This document shows positions 1 through 7,523 of a stretch of 58,230 nucleotides of DNA, piece after piece. Source of the stretch: an uncultured Candidatus Melainabacteria bacterium (GTDB lineage: Bacteria; Cyanobacteriota; Vampirovibrionia; Gastranaerophilales; Gastranaerophilaceae); NCBI GenBank assembly GCA_934747325.1, contig CAKVGW010000002.1, positions 1 through 58,230 on the forward strand, given 5' to 3'. The notes beneath the pieces were generated by a model. It saw only the letters and a program-made list of their open reading frames with translations. It was not told the DNA's origin and searched no databases. Position 1 is the stretch's first letter. Each line of letters starts with the position of its first letter. Both the position numbers and the translations under genes were made by a program.

Positions 1-1074
1 GATAAACTTTGCAAAGCCGCTCTCGGTTTAACGCTTCAAGAAGCAGAAAGTGCATTTGCTCTTGCAATGGTAAATGATGGCAAAATCGACATGAAAGATT
101 TGCCTGTAATCTTGGAAGAAAAAGTTCAGGTAATCAAGAAAACAGGCATTCTAGAATTTATAAAATCAGAATATTCAATGAAGGATATTGGTGGCTTGGA
201 TAATTTGAAAAATTGGCTTCTAAAGCGTAACAACTCTTGGTCTGAACAAGCTAAAAAATATTGCATTCCTGCTCCAAAAGGAGTTTTAGTAACTGGTGTT
301 CCTGGTTGTGGTAAAAGTTTAACCGCAAAAGCAATGAGTACAATTTGGCAATTACCTTTATTAAAGCTTGATTTCGGTAAAGTTTTTTCAGGACTCGTTG
401 GAAGTTCAGAAGAAAATATGAGGAGAGCATTGGCAACAGCAGAAGCAGTTGCTCCATCAATACTTTGGATTGATGAAATTGAAAAAGGATTAAGCGGGCT
501 CGGTTCAAATGGAGATAGCGGTGTTTCTTCAAGAATCTTTGGTCAATTCCTTACTTGGATGCAAGAAAAAGAATCCCCTGTCTTTGTAATTGCAACCGCA
601 AACAACATAAGTTCACTACCACCAGAGCTATTAAGAAAAGGACGTTTTGACGAAATATTTTTCGTAGATTTACCAACTTTTGAAGAACGAAAAGAAATTT
701 TCAAATTACATCTTGAAAGACGTTTAAAAAGCAAAGAAGTCGCAAGTGAAGTTATTGGTATAAAAAACTTATGTTCAGAACTCGCAAAAATGACTGAAGG
801 ATTCATCGGTTCTGAAATTGAACAAGTTGTTATATCTTCTCTATGTGATGCGTTTTTTGAAAATAGAGCATTGAGTTTTGATGATTTAGCAAAAAATATC
901 TCTAACACAGTTCCATTATCTACAACACAAAGAGAGCAAATCTTATCACTTAGAGCATGGGCGAATGTTAGAGCAGTATCCGCTACAAAAACTTCTAACC
1001 TGAAGGAATACGCAAAAGATATTAACGAAAATAATATCTCTGCAAGTCGTGGCGGACGCACACTCGACTTCTAG
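1..1074 (+). CDS. Ycf46-like AAA+ ATPase (5' end outside window)
   Basis: The frame is open from base 1, so the gene starts upstream; the first internal Met is at 67. Counting from that Met, Walker A (GVPGCGKS) is at about 77-84, Walker B (WIDE) at 134-137, and an arginine-finger-like segment (LLRKGRFDE) follows. This layout, with an N-terminal region before a single AAA module, matches the Ycf46 family of cyanobacteria and plastids, whose biochemical role is not settled. The next two genes are DUF1257/Ycf35 and DUF2997, which commonly accompany Ycf46-type ATPases and support the call. An AAA motor acting with two small partners is the likely arrangement; the substrate is unknown. Confidence 0.88.
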   Translation, partial: DKLCKAALGLTLQEAESAFALAMVNDGKIDMKDLPVILEEKVQVIKKTGILEFIKSEYSMKDIGGLDNLKNWLLKRNNSWSEQAKKYCIPAPKGVLVTGVPGCGKSLTAKAMSTIWQLPLLKLDFGKVFSGLVGSSEENMRRALATAEAVAPSILWIDEIEKGLSGLGSNGDSGVSSRIFGQFLTWMQEKESPVFVIATANNISSLPPELLRKGRFDEIFFVDLPTFEERKEIFKLHLERRLKSKEVASEVIGIKNLCSELAKMTEGFIGSEIEQVVISSLCDAFFENRALSFDDLAKNISNTVPLSTTQREQILSLRAWANVRAVSATKTSNLKEYAKDINENNISASRGGRTLDF

Positions 1075-1082
1075 GTGCTACG

Positions 1083-1180
1083 GTGCTACGCACGTAGATA
1101 CTTGGTCGGCTGACAATTTAATACTACAAGTTTAAATTAAGACTACAAGTCAGCCTCGATGGTGAAACTACAAGTAAAAA
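1083..1180 (+). promoter_or_regulatory. Repeated structured intergenic element, copy 1
   Basis: Lies just after the Ycf46-like stop codon and before ycf35. A CTAC-GCAC-GTAG hairpin (1086-1097) is followed by GGCTGAC (1108-1114) pairing with GTCAGCC (1149-1155). Inside that stem, AATTTAA (1115-1121) pairs with TTAAATT (1132-1138). The motif ACTACAAG occurs three times (about 1123, 1142 and 1167). A second copy at 43534-43626 has the outer stem as GGTTGAC/GTCAACC, a compensatory change. It may be a structured RNA acting on the downstream gene or a small mobile repeat. I do not recognise it as a known riboswitch. Confidence 0.6.
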
Positions 1181-1200
1181 AGAATAAATAGGAGAAATAT

Positions 1201-1752
1201 ATGTCTTGTACAGTTTTTGCAGTACCTTATGCACTGGCATGGGTGGTTGGAGCAGTTATAACAGGTGCAATATCCATGCGTGATAATCAAAATAATTACA
1301 CCAGCACTTATGATACAGATAGAATTATAGAAGAATACGGACGTCTTAATAATAATTGTGACGATATTAACATTATAAATACTCAATCTTTAATTGAAAA
1401 AACATTTGAAACTCCATTTGTTGATAAAAACTTATTAATTAAAACTCTCGAAGAACACGGAGTAACTGATATTCAAGAAAATGATTTTGGTAAAATCAGC
1501 GGTAAAGTGGATAATTATAATTTAAGTTTTGAAAAACAAGAAACAGATAAACCTTATTCTCTTAAAATTTCTTGTTATGAATCTTATAACGCAGAAGAAA
1601 AAATTGGAGATTTAAGTTCTGAATACGCACTTAATGTTCAAGAAGATGCGTACTTGAATATTGTTGAAAAACTAAAAGCCAACAACATGGAAATTGAAGA
1701 TGAAGAAGTGATGGACGATAACACAATCGTGTTAACAGTGAATCTTGAGTAA
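1201..1752 (+). CDS. DUF1257 (Ycf35-like) protein with hydrophobic N-terminus
   Basis: A 183-aa protein starting at an ATG preceded by AGGAG. The C-terminal half, ending in the pattern EIEDEEVMDDNTIVLTV, resembles the end of DUF1257/Ycf35 proteins. Position confirms it: Ycf46-like ATPase upstream and DUF2997 only 9 nt downstream. Unlike plain Ycf35, residues 1-26 form a hydrophobic segment (start MSCTVFAVPYALAWVVG) that could anchor the protein to the membrane. The family's function is unknown; it is probably an accessory of the ATPase. The assignment rests on context as much as on sequence. Confidence 0.72.
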   Translation: MSCTVFAVPYALAWVVGAVITGAISMRDNQNNYTSTYDTDRIIEEYGRLNNNCDDINIINTQSLIEKTFETPFVDKNLLIKTLEEHGVTDIQENDFGKISGKVDNYNLSFEKQETDKPYSLKISCYESYNAEEKIGDLSSEYALNVQEDAYLNIVEKLKANNMEIEDEEVMDDNTIVLTVNLE

Positions 1753-1761
1753 GGAGTTTTT

Positions 1762-1974
1762 ATGAGCGGAAAGAAATTAAAAATAAAATTGTTACCAAAC
1801 GGTGAAATTCAAATGGAAACACAAGGTGTAAAAGGTAAAAAATGCTTGGATTATATTGATGTATTAAAGAAACTTGTTGATGTAAAAATTACCGATACTC
1901 AGCTTTCGCAAGAATATTATGAAACTGAAAGTGAAGTTACAAATTCAGATAATGCAGAAATCAGATTAGATTAA
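1762..1974 (+). CDS. DUF2997 small protein
   Basis: A 70-aa protein with the DUF2997 pattern: a short beta-strand start (KLKIKLLPNGEIQMET), then GVKGKKC and a helix with spaced leucines (DYIDVLKKLVD). Family members are about 60-80 aa and encoded beside DUF1257 and Ycf46-like genes, as here. The single Cys in GxKGxxC is a family hallmark. It is 9 nt from ycf35 with AAGGAG upstream, so it is probably the last gene of the operon, which ends at the terminator at 1983. Function unknown. Confidence 0.78.
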   Translation: MSGKKLKIKLLPNGEIQMETQGVKGKKCLDYIDVLKKLVDVKITDTQLSQEYYETESEVTNSDNAEIRLD

Positions 1975-1982
1975 TAAAAAAA

Positions 1983-2014
1983 TTCCCTATCTCAAAAGGT
2001 AGGGAGTTTTTTTA
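1983..2014 (+). terminator. Rho-independent terminator after DUF2997
   Basis: CCCTATC (1985-1991) pairs with GGTAGGG (1998-2004), with one T-G pair, and is followed by a run of seven T. It ends the Ycf46 operon. Confidence 0.85.
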
Positions 2015-2039
2015 TTTACAAATATTAATATTTGTAAAT
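2014..2039. repeat. 26-bp perfect AT palindrome
   Basis: ATTTACAAAT-ATTAAT-ATTTGTAAAT is a perfect inverted repeat directly behind the T-run of the terminator and about 58 nt before the EF-hand gene. It could be an operator-type dyad or an extra hairpin. There is no further support for either role. Confidence 0.4.
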
Positions 2040-2097
2040 AAAAGGCAATTTTTTATTTGTTGATGTTTTTATATAAATATAGTGTGGAGGTTATTCT

Positions 2098-2763
2098 ATG
2101 TTTGAAGTTAATAACGGTGTAGCAAAAATTGACGGTTCTAAAGGAAAATATGATAATAAAGTTACGGATCCATCGGTAAGATATGGAAGAAATGCCGTTG
2201 AAAACTATTATACATATTTAGAAAAACCGTTATTAGACGATAAAATGACAACAGCTCCTATTTTAGATTTTGGTTTAAATACAGATGCGGCAAAAAATAA
2301 TGAAGATAAATTAAACAAGTTCTTAAAAGAAAATGACGAATATTTAAATGCTTTACCTCCTCTACAATATGAATATCGTTACATGCCTCAAGGTTCTGTA
2401 AATACAAAAGCGGTGTTAGGTGCAGCTTATGAAGAAATGGGTGGAAACAAAGAACTATCGGTAAAAGAATTAGATAGCAGATTCGCGCCGGATGATAATT
2501 TTACATCTAAAGCATTGGACTTAAATAATGACGGGAAAGTCGATGTAGCAGAATATGGTTCAAGTATTTTAGCAGCTGATATGCTCAGCAAATCTGAAAC
2601 ACCAAATCCTGCCAATGTTGATGGTACAATAAATAAGAAAGGTTTTGATGCAGTTTTGTCTTATACACAAAAAAGTAATATAGCCGCTGCAACAAAATTG
2701 TATTCAAATATTTATAATACATACAATTTAGGAGAAGCTCAGAAAGATTTTAAAGCCGATTAG
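2098..2763 (+). CDS. Hypothetical EF-hand protein
   Basis: A 221-aa protein with start set by GGAGG seven bases before ATG. Residues 141-152 (DLNNDGKVDVAE) are a canonical EF-hand loop, with Asp/Asn at positions 1, 3 and 5, Gly at 6 and Glu at 12, so calcium binding is expected. No signal peptide or membrane segment is visible, and the rest of the chain is not recognised. Another protein with an EF-hand loop is at 42177. The gene is monocistronic or precedes the lipoprotein-like gene 50 nt downstream. The role is unknown; calcium-responsive binding is inference. Confidence 0.7.
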   Translation: MFEVNNGVAKIDGSKGKYDNKVTDPSVRYGRNAVENYYTYLEKPLLDDKMTTAPILDFGLNTDAAKNNEDKLNKFLKENDEYLNALPPLQYEYRYMPQGSVNTKAVLGAAYEEMGGNKELSVKELDSRFAPDDNFTSKALDLNNDGKVDVAEYGSSILAADMLSKSETPNPANVDGTINKKGFDAVLSYTQKSNIAAATKLYSNIYNTYNLGEAQKDFKAD

Positions 2764-2813
2764 CAAAAAATAATTTCACGAGTTTTGATGAGAAACAGTA
2801 TAAAGGAGAAAAC

Positions 2814-3353
2814 ATGAATATATCAAGAACCATAGAGCAGGGTATTGTCATGACTGCAGGTGTAGCAACCCTGGCTTGTGTTGCATTTAACAGTTGCTCA
2901 AAACAACAACAAGAAGATAAGCCAATTCAAGAACGTAAGGATAGTATAGATATAACCAAACCTAATCTTCCTGTTATGAATAAAGATTCTATTTATTATT
3001 TAGGTTTGGATGGAAAACTTAATAGTGCTATCAATTCAAGAGAGGTAGCAGCTGTATATAATGCTATTTCAAAAATGTCAACAAAGGAGAAGCCTGATAT
3101 CTCTGACACAGATGATTTTTATTTAGAAGTTCAAAAAAACATACAAGCTGATCGTGATGATAAAAATATGTGGGTTCAACCAAGAATAGAAAAAAATGTT
3201 TTTAAAACAAGATTATCTGATTATTTTGATAAGATTTTTCAACTATATACAAAATCAGGAAGTGACGGAGGTTCTATAATTACAGTTAAAGAGTATACCA
3301 AAATGATGGATGCTTTTTCTGTAATAAAACCTTGTGGAAAAGATACGCCATAA
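2814..3353 (+). CDS. Hypothetical lipoprotein
   Basis: A 179-aa protein starting at ATG with AAGGAG upstream. The N-terminus has a hydrophobic stretch (residues 11-25) ending in FNSC, so Cys28 could be lipidated, although this is a weak lipobox. The mature part is charged, with a Gln/Glu/Asp/Lys-rich linker, and shows no domain I recognise. It lies 50 nt after the EF-hand gene and before a bidirectional terminator, so the two may be co-transcribed. It probably faces the periplasm or an envelope membrane. Confidence 0.65.
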   Translation: MNISRTIEQGIVMTAGVATLACVAFNSCSKQQQEDKPIQERKDSIDITKPNLPVMNKDSIYYLGLDGKLNSAINSREVAAVYNAISKMSTKEKPDISDTDDFYLEVQKNIQADRDDKNMWVQPRIEKNVFKTRLSDYFDKIFQLYTKSGSDGGSIITVKEYTKMMDAFSVIKPCGKDTP

Positions 3354-3380
3354 ATAATTATAGATTATTTTATAGATTAA

Positions 3381-3408
3381 AAAAGGTAGGTTTTAAAACC
3401 TACCTTTT
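3381..3408. terminator. Bidirectional terminator
   Basis: A perfect 28-bp palindrome (AAAAGGTAGGTTTT and its complement) with A and T runs on both flanks lies between the convergent lipoprotein gene and ilvE. It can stop transcription from both sides. Confidence 0.85.
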
Positions 3409-3413
3409 GCTTT

Positions 3414-4439
3414 TTATTCTTGAATAACTTTTATCCAACCTCCCGGAGCTTCTATTTTCCCCATTTGAATTCCTGTTAAAGTGTCATAAAGTTTTTGAGT
3501 TATTTCACCCATTTTTTCCATGCCAGAAGGTAGTAAAATTTCTTTTCCGTGGTCAACAATTTTACCTACAGGAGAAAGAACCGCTGCTGTTCCGCATAAT
3601 GCACATTCCTTAAAATCTTTAACTTCCGTGAACGGAATTTCTCTTTCTTCTGCTTTTAAGCCTAAATAATGCTCTGCAACGTACATCAACGAACGTCTTG
3701 TAATTGATGGTAAAATTGTGCTTGATTTTGGTGTTACAACTTTATTATCTTTTGTTACAAATATAATATTAGCTCCACCGGTTTCTTCAACATTTGTTCT
3801 TGTTGCAGAGTCTAAATACATATTTTCGTTATAGCCTTGATTGTGCGCATCAACAATTGCATGAAGGCTCATAGCATAGTTTAGCCCTGCTTTTACGTGA
3901 CCTGTTCCGTGTGGAGCAGCTCTATCAAAATCAGGAACTCTTAATGTAATAGGTTTAGCTCCGCCTTTGAAGTAAGGTCCTACAGGTGAAACAAATATTC
4001 TGAATTGATATTCACTTGCCGGTTTAACGCCCATAACAGGATTTATACCAAACATATAAGGTCTGATATAGAGTGCTGCGCCTGAGCCAAACGGAGGAAC
4101 ATATTCAATATTCTTTTTAACAACTTCTACAACTGCTTCTACAAATTTGTCTTCCGGAAATACAGGCATTTCTAATCTTTTGCAAGTATCAGCCATTCTC
4201 TTAGCATTCAAGTCCGGTCTGAAGCAAACAACTTTTCCATCAGCTGTTCTATAAGCTTTCATTCCTTCAAAACAAGTTTGTGCATATTGTAAAACGCAAG
4301 CGCATTCATTCATTACAATATTTTCATCAGTTGTGATAGCGCCTTCATCCCATTTGCCGTCTTTATAATTTGCTACAAAACGGTAATCGGTTTTCATATA
4401 ACCAAATCCTAAATTAGCCCAATCAATATTTTTTGTCAT
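3414..4439 (-). CDS. ilvE: Branched-chain amino acid aminotransferase
   Basis: A 341-aa class IV PLP aminotransferase that interconverts Leu/Ile/Val and their 2-oxo acids using glutamate. The length and the segment QTCFEGMKAYR fit the larger BCAT form found in many bacteria and mitochondria. The PLP lysine is probably Lys183 in GTGHVKAGLNY. The C-terminal cofactor loop appears as ECALCGTAAVLSPVG. A strong AAGGAGGAG Shine-Dalgarno precedes ATG, and TATAAT lies near 4462-4467 in the short upstream gap. It is transcribed alone. Confidence 0.95.
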   Translation of the reverse strand: MTKNIDWANLGFGYMKTDYRFVANYKDGKWDEGAITTDENIVMNECACVLQYAQTCFEGMKAYRTADGKVVCFRPDLNAKRMADTCKRLEMPVFPEDKFVEAVVEVVKKNIEYVPPFGSGAALYIRPYMFGINPVMGVKPASEYQFRIFVSPVGPYFKGGAKPITLRVPDFDRAAPHGTGHVKAGLNYAMSLHAIVDAHNQGYNENMYLDSATRTNVEETGGANIIFVTKDNKVVTPKSSTILPSITRRSLMYVAEHYLGLKAEEREIPFTEVKDFKECALCGTAAVLSPVGKIVDHGKEILLPSGMEKMGEITQKLYDTLTGIQMGKIEAPGGWIKVIQE

Positions 4440-4475
4440 AGCTCCTCCTTAATCTACATAAATTATACAACAAAA

Positions 4476-4497
4476 AGGATAGAACTAAGTCTATCCT
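4476..4497 (-). terminator. Terminator of the TPR gene
   Basis: AGGATAGA and TCTATCCT form an 8-bp stem. On the minus strand it is followed by TTTTTG. It lies just after the TPR gene stop and before ilvE. Confidence 0.75.
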
Positions 4498-4505
4498 CTC
4501 TTATA

Positions 4506-6146
4506 TTATTCAAATAAGTCATATAATCTTTGTCTGATTTCTTTTTCCGACATTTCTTGAGTGATTTTATTTAAATCTAATGTCATTTGAAAATATTCTG
4601 CCGAGAGAGCTTTTTCACCGATTGACTGGTAAGCTCTGCCTAAATTGAAATAAGCCAATGTATAATTAGGATTAATATCAATTGCGTTTTTAAAGTACTG
4701 AACAGATTCTTTAGGGTCGCCAATTCCATCCAAATAAACTACGCCTAAATTGTTTTGAGCAATTTCAAAGTTAGGATTTAATTCAATTGATTTGTGGAAA
4801 GCTACAATTGATTCTTCCAAATAGTCTTTTTCCCACAAAGCCAAACCTGTTTTTGCGTAAGTTAAATAATTTTCAGGCTCAACAGCAATTGCATCGCAAT
4901 AGGTTTTGAGAGCTCTGTCTAAATCGTTTTGTGCCATGTACAAATCACCCAATGAAAGCTGAATATCAACATTATTTGGGTCAAGTACGATACCTGCATT
5001 GAATGTAGCTTCTGCCGCTTCAAAATTATTTTTGATTTCTGCATAAATTGCACCAAGCGCATGGCATACAATTGAAGTCCATTCTGCATCAGGATTTAAT
5101 TTGATAGCTAATTGATAATATTCAATTGCGTCGTCATAAAGTTCGGCTTTAATGTAAGCATAAGCCAATGAATTGTTATAGTATGGATTTTCAGGGTTTA
5201 ATTCTTGTGCTAACTTGAATGCTGTTACAGCATGAATTTTGTCAGATTTATTTAAATAAAGATGACCTAGTTCATAATAAATTTTGTCTAAATCTACGCC
5301 AAATTCAAGCAGCGAGTTGTAATAATCGATTGTGATATCAGTATTTTCAGGGTAATAAGTTTGATTAATTGTCGCAAGTTTAATCAAAACTTCTCTATCG
5401 TTAGGATTAAGTTCATAAGCTTTTTTGTAACATTCTAAGCTTGCTTCAATGTCATTGCATTCAAGCGATAAATCGCCCATTTTTTGATAAAAAAGGTTTC
5501 CTTGTGAAGTTTTTTCTAAACCTTTTGAATAAGCTTCTAAAGCAGAAGGGAAAAGTTTCATTTTTTCGAAAGTTTCACCCAATGCTTTATAAGAAAAAAC
5601 AGAAAAATCGTTTGCTAAAAACTTGCAAAACATTTTAATGGATGGACAATCCCACATAATCATCATGCTTCCTGATAAAAAGTAATACAAAAATTTCATG
5701 ACATCTTTAACGGAATGTTTATTACTTTTAAGGCGAGAGAATAAAACTTTTGATAAAAACAATCTTGGTCGAGCAGAATTCACACCAGCATTAGTAATAG
5801 CAAGATGGAATTCTTTTTCTGCTTCTTCAAAATTACCATTAAGACATTGAAAATATCCGGAGTAAATATGAGCATTAACATTATTAGGTTCTAAGCTAAT
5901 TGCAGTTTTGCATTGCTCTAATGCACCTTCTACAGAAATTTGACCTTTTATAAGCAATAGGCTTGCTAATCTATAATATGATTCAGATAAAGATGGATTC
6001 GCTTTAATTGCATCAATATAACATCCGATAGCTTTTTCCAAATCCGCATCCTGTTGTTTAATTAAAAACTTTTCGTGTGCTTCGCGAGCTTCTTTTAAAA
6101 GAATACCTGCATCGTTTGCCAGTGTTATTGTAGGGGTATTTGTCAT
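4506..6146 (-). CDS. Tetratricopeptide repeat protein
   Basis: A 546-aa protein built almost wholly of TPR units, with recurring patterns such as A...Y..AIxLNPxN and LGxxYxxxGxxxxAxxxF from about residue 20 to 530. The last repeats (NPNYTLAYFNLGRAYQSIGE) are the clearest. A stretch near 140-185 rich in Phe, Met and Trp interrupts the repeats and does not look like TPR. No signal peptide or catalytic domain is seen, so it is probably a cytoplasmic scaffold. GGAGAG precedes ATG. Partners cannot be inferred from the neighbours. Confidence 0.85.
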   Translation of the reverse strand: MTNTPTITLANDAGILLKEAREAHEKFLIKQQDADLEKAIGCYIDAIKANPSLSESYYRLASLLLIKGQISVEGALEQCKTAISLEPNNVNAHIYSGYFQCLNGNFEEAEKEFHLAITNAGVNSARPRLFLSKVLFSRLKSNKHSVKDVMKFLYYFLSGSMMIMWDCPSIKMFCKFLANDFSVFSYKALGETFEKMKLFPSALEAYSKGLEKTSQGNLFYQKMGDLSLECNDIEASLECYKKAYELNPNDREVLIKLATINQTYYPENTDITIDYYNSLLEFGVDLDKIYYELGHLYLNKSDKIHAVTAFKLAQELNPENPYYNNSLAYAYIKAELYDDAIEYYQLAIKLNPDAEWTSIVCHALGAIYAEIKNNFEAAEATFNAGIVLDPNNVDIQLSLGDLYMAQNDLDRALKTYCDAIAVEPENYLTYAKTGLALWEKDYLEESIVAFHKSIELNPNFEIAQNNLGVVYLDGIGDPKESVQYFKNAIDINPNYTLAYFNLGRAYQSIGEKALSAEYFQMTLDLNKITQEMSEKEIRQRLYDLFE

Positions 6147-6275
6147 TTTCTCTCCAAACCAAAATTGTCTATATTCATGTTCTCGGTAAAGAAAATTTTT
6201 TCTTTAACAATTTTTAAATTAAATCATCTATATGGGGTAAATATTAATTTGAATGTCAAAATGGCATGACATAAA

Positions 6276-6311
6276 AATAAGTTGTTTGATAATATTATCA
6301 AACAACTTATT
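6276..6311 (-). terminator. Terminator of prs
   Basis: A perfect 36-bp palindrome (AATAAGTTGTTTGATAAT and its complement) is followed on the minus strand by TTTTTAT. It lies between prs and the TPR gene. Confidence 0.8.
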
Positions 6312-6333
6312 TAAAATATTGTTTTATTTTTTA

Positions 6334-7344
6334 TTAAACTTTCATTTCCTTTTCAAATCCGAACAAAGAACTGATTGATTCGTCGTCATGAATTCTGGAA
6401 ATTGCTTGGCCAAGTAATGGTGCGATTGATAACTGTTTAACATTGCTTGGCAAATCTTCTGCTTTCCAAGGAATTGTATTTGTAACAATACATTCTTCAA
6501 TAGGTGCATTTTTAAGTCTTTCGATTGCAGGACCTGAAAATACCGGATGAGTTGCACCAACATAAACAGCTTTTGCACCTTTGCTCTTAAGTAATTTTGC
6601 AGCTTCGCAAATTGTACCGGCTGTATCAATAATGTCATCAAACATTAAACAAACCTTGCCCTCTACGTCGCCGATAATGTTTGCAGCAATAGCTTCATTG
6701 TGTTTATCTCTACGCTTATCAATCAATGCAATCGGGCAATCCAATTTTTTTGCAAAATGTCTTGTTCTGTTTGCGCCACCCATATCAGGACTTACTGCTA
6801 CCATTTCATCAGGATCAATGTTTAATGATTTAACATAGTCAACAAGAATTGGTGTTGCAAAAATGTGGTCAACTAAGATGTTGAAGAAACCTTGAATTTG
6901 ACCTGTATGTAAATCTACTGCTAAAACCCTGTCAGTGCCTGCTGTTGTTAATAAATCTGCTACAAGTTTAGCAGTGATAGCTTCTCTACCTGAAGTTTTT
7001 CTGTCTTGACGAGCATATCCATAATAAGGAATAACAGCCGTAATTGTTTTTGCACTAGCTCTTTTAAACGCATCAATGATGATTAAAAGTTCCATTAAAT
7101 TTTCATTAACAGGATTGCAGAGAGGTTGAATAATAAATACATCATCACCTCTGATGCTTTCTTTTACTTGTACATAAATTTCGCCGTCAGCAAAGTTTTT
7201 AATTACCATCGGTCCAACAGTTGTTCCAAGATAATCAGCAATTTCTTGTGCTAATTTCGGATTAGAACGACCTGCAAATAATTTAATGTCGTGAGTGGGG
7301 TTTACTGCTTTTTCCAACTGTGGATAAGTCATTTCAAGAACCAT
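6334..7344 (-). CDS. prs: Ribose-phosphate pyrophosphokinase
   Basis: A 336-aa enzyme that makes PRPP from ribose 5-phosphate and ATP for nucleotide, His, Trp and NAD synthesis. Family features in order are LFAGRSNPKLAQEIA near the N-terminus, GYARQDRK (catalytic flexible loop region), AVDLHTGQIQGFF, and the PRPP-binding loop FDDIIDTAGT. AAAGGA lies 8 nt before the chosen ATG; a second Met at codon 5 is possible. It is divergent from valS across 179 bp, which should hold both promoters. Confidence 0.96.
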   Translation of the reverse strand: MVLEMTYPQLEKAVNPTHDIKLFAGRSNPKLAQEIADYLGTTVGPMVIKNFADGEIYVQVKESIRGDDVFIIQPLCNPVNENLMELLIIIDAFKRASAKTITAVIPYYGYARQDRKTSGREAITAKLVADLLTTAGTDRVLAVDLHTGQIQGFFNILVDHIFATPILVDYVKSLNIDPDEMVAVSPDMGGANRTRHFAKKLDCPIALIDKRRDKHNEAIAANIIGDVEGKVCLMFDDIIDTAGTICEAAKLLKSKGAKAVYVGATHPVFSGPAIERLKNAPIEECIVTNTIPWKAEDLPSNVKQLSIAPLLGQAISRIHDDESISSLFGFEKEMKV

Positions 7345-7523
7345 TTGAAAAATCCTTTCATGTAAAAATTGTTATAGTTGAGCATGTTCATTCTACTACT
7401 AAAATGTTTTTTTCTAAAGTCTTTTTTACGAAATATTAAGCAAAAATAATAACTTATTTCCCCTTTATTTTTGTGCTATTCTAATATTATATTTTATTGT
7501 AAATACTAGCGAGGGATTTTTTT

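Noticed and set aside
543..1061. Long antisense ORF of 172 codons in the Ycf46-like gene
   Set aside because: It is a shadow of a well-supported AAA ATPase; no ribosome site and no recognisable motif.
2014..2039. Palindrome as a replication origin or plasmid-type iteron
   Set aside because: Single copy, no DnaA-box cluster or replication gene nearby; more likely a terminator-adjacent dyad.
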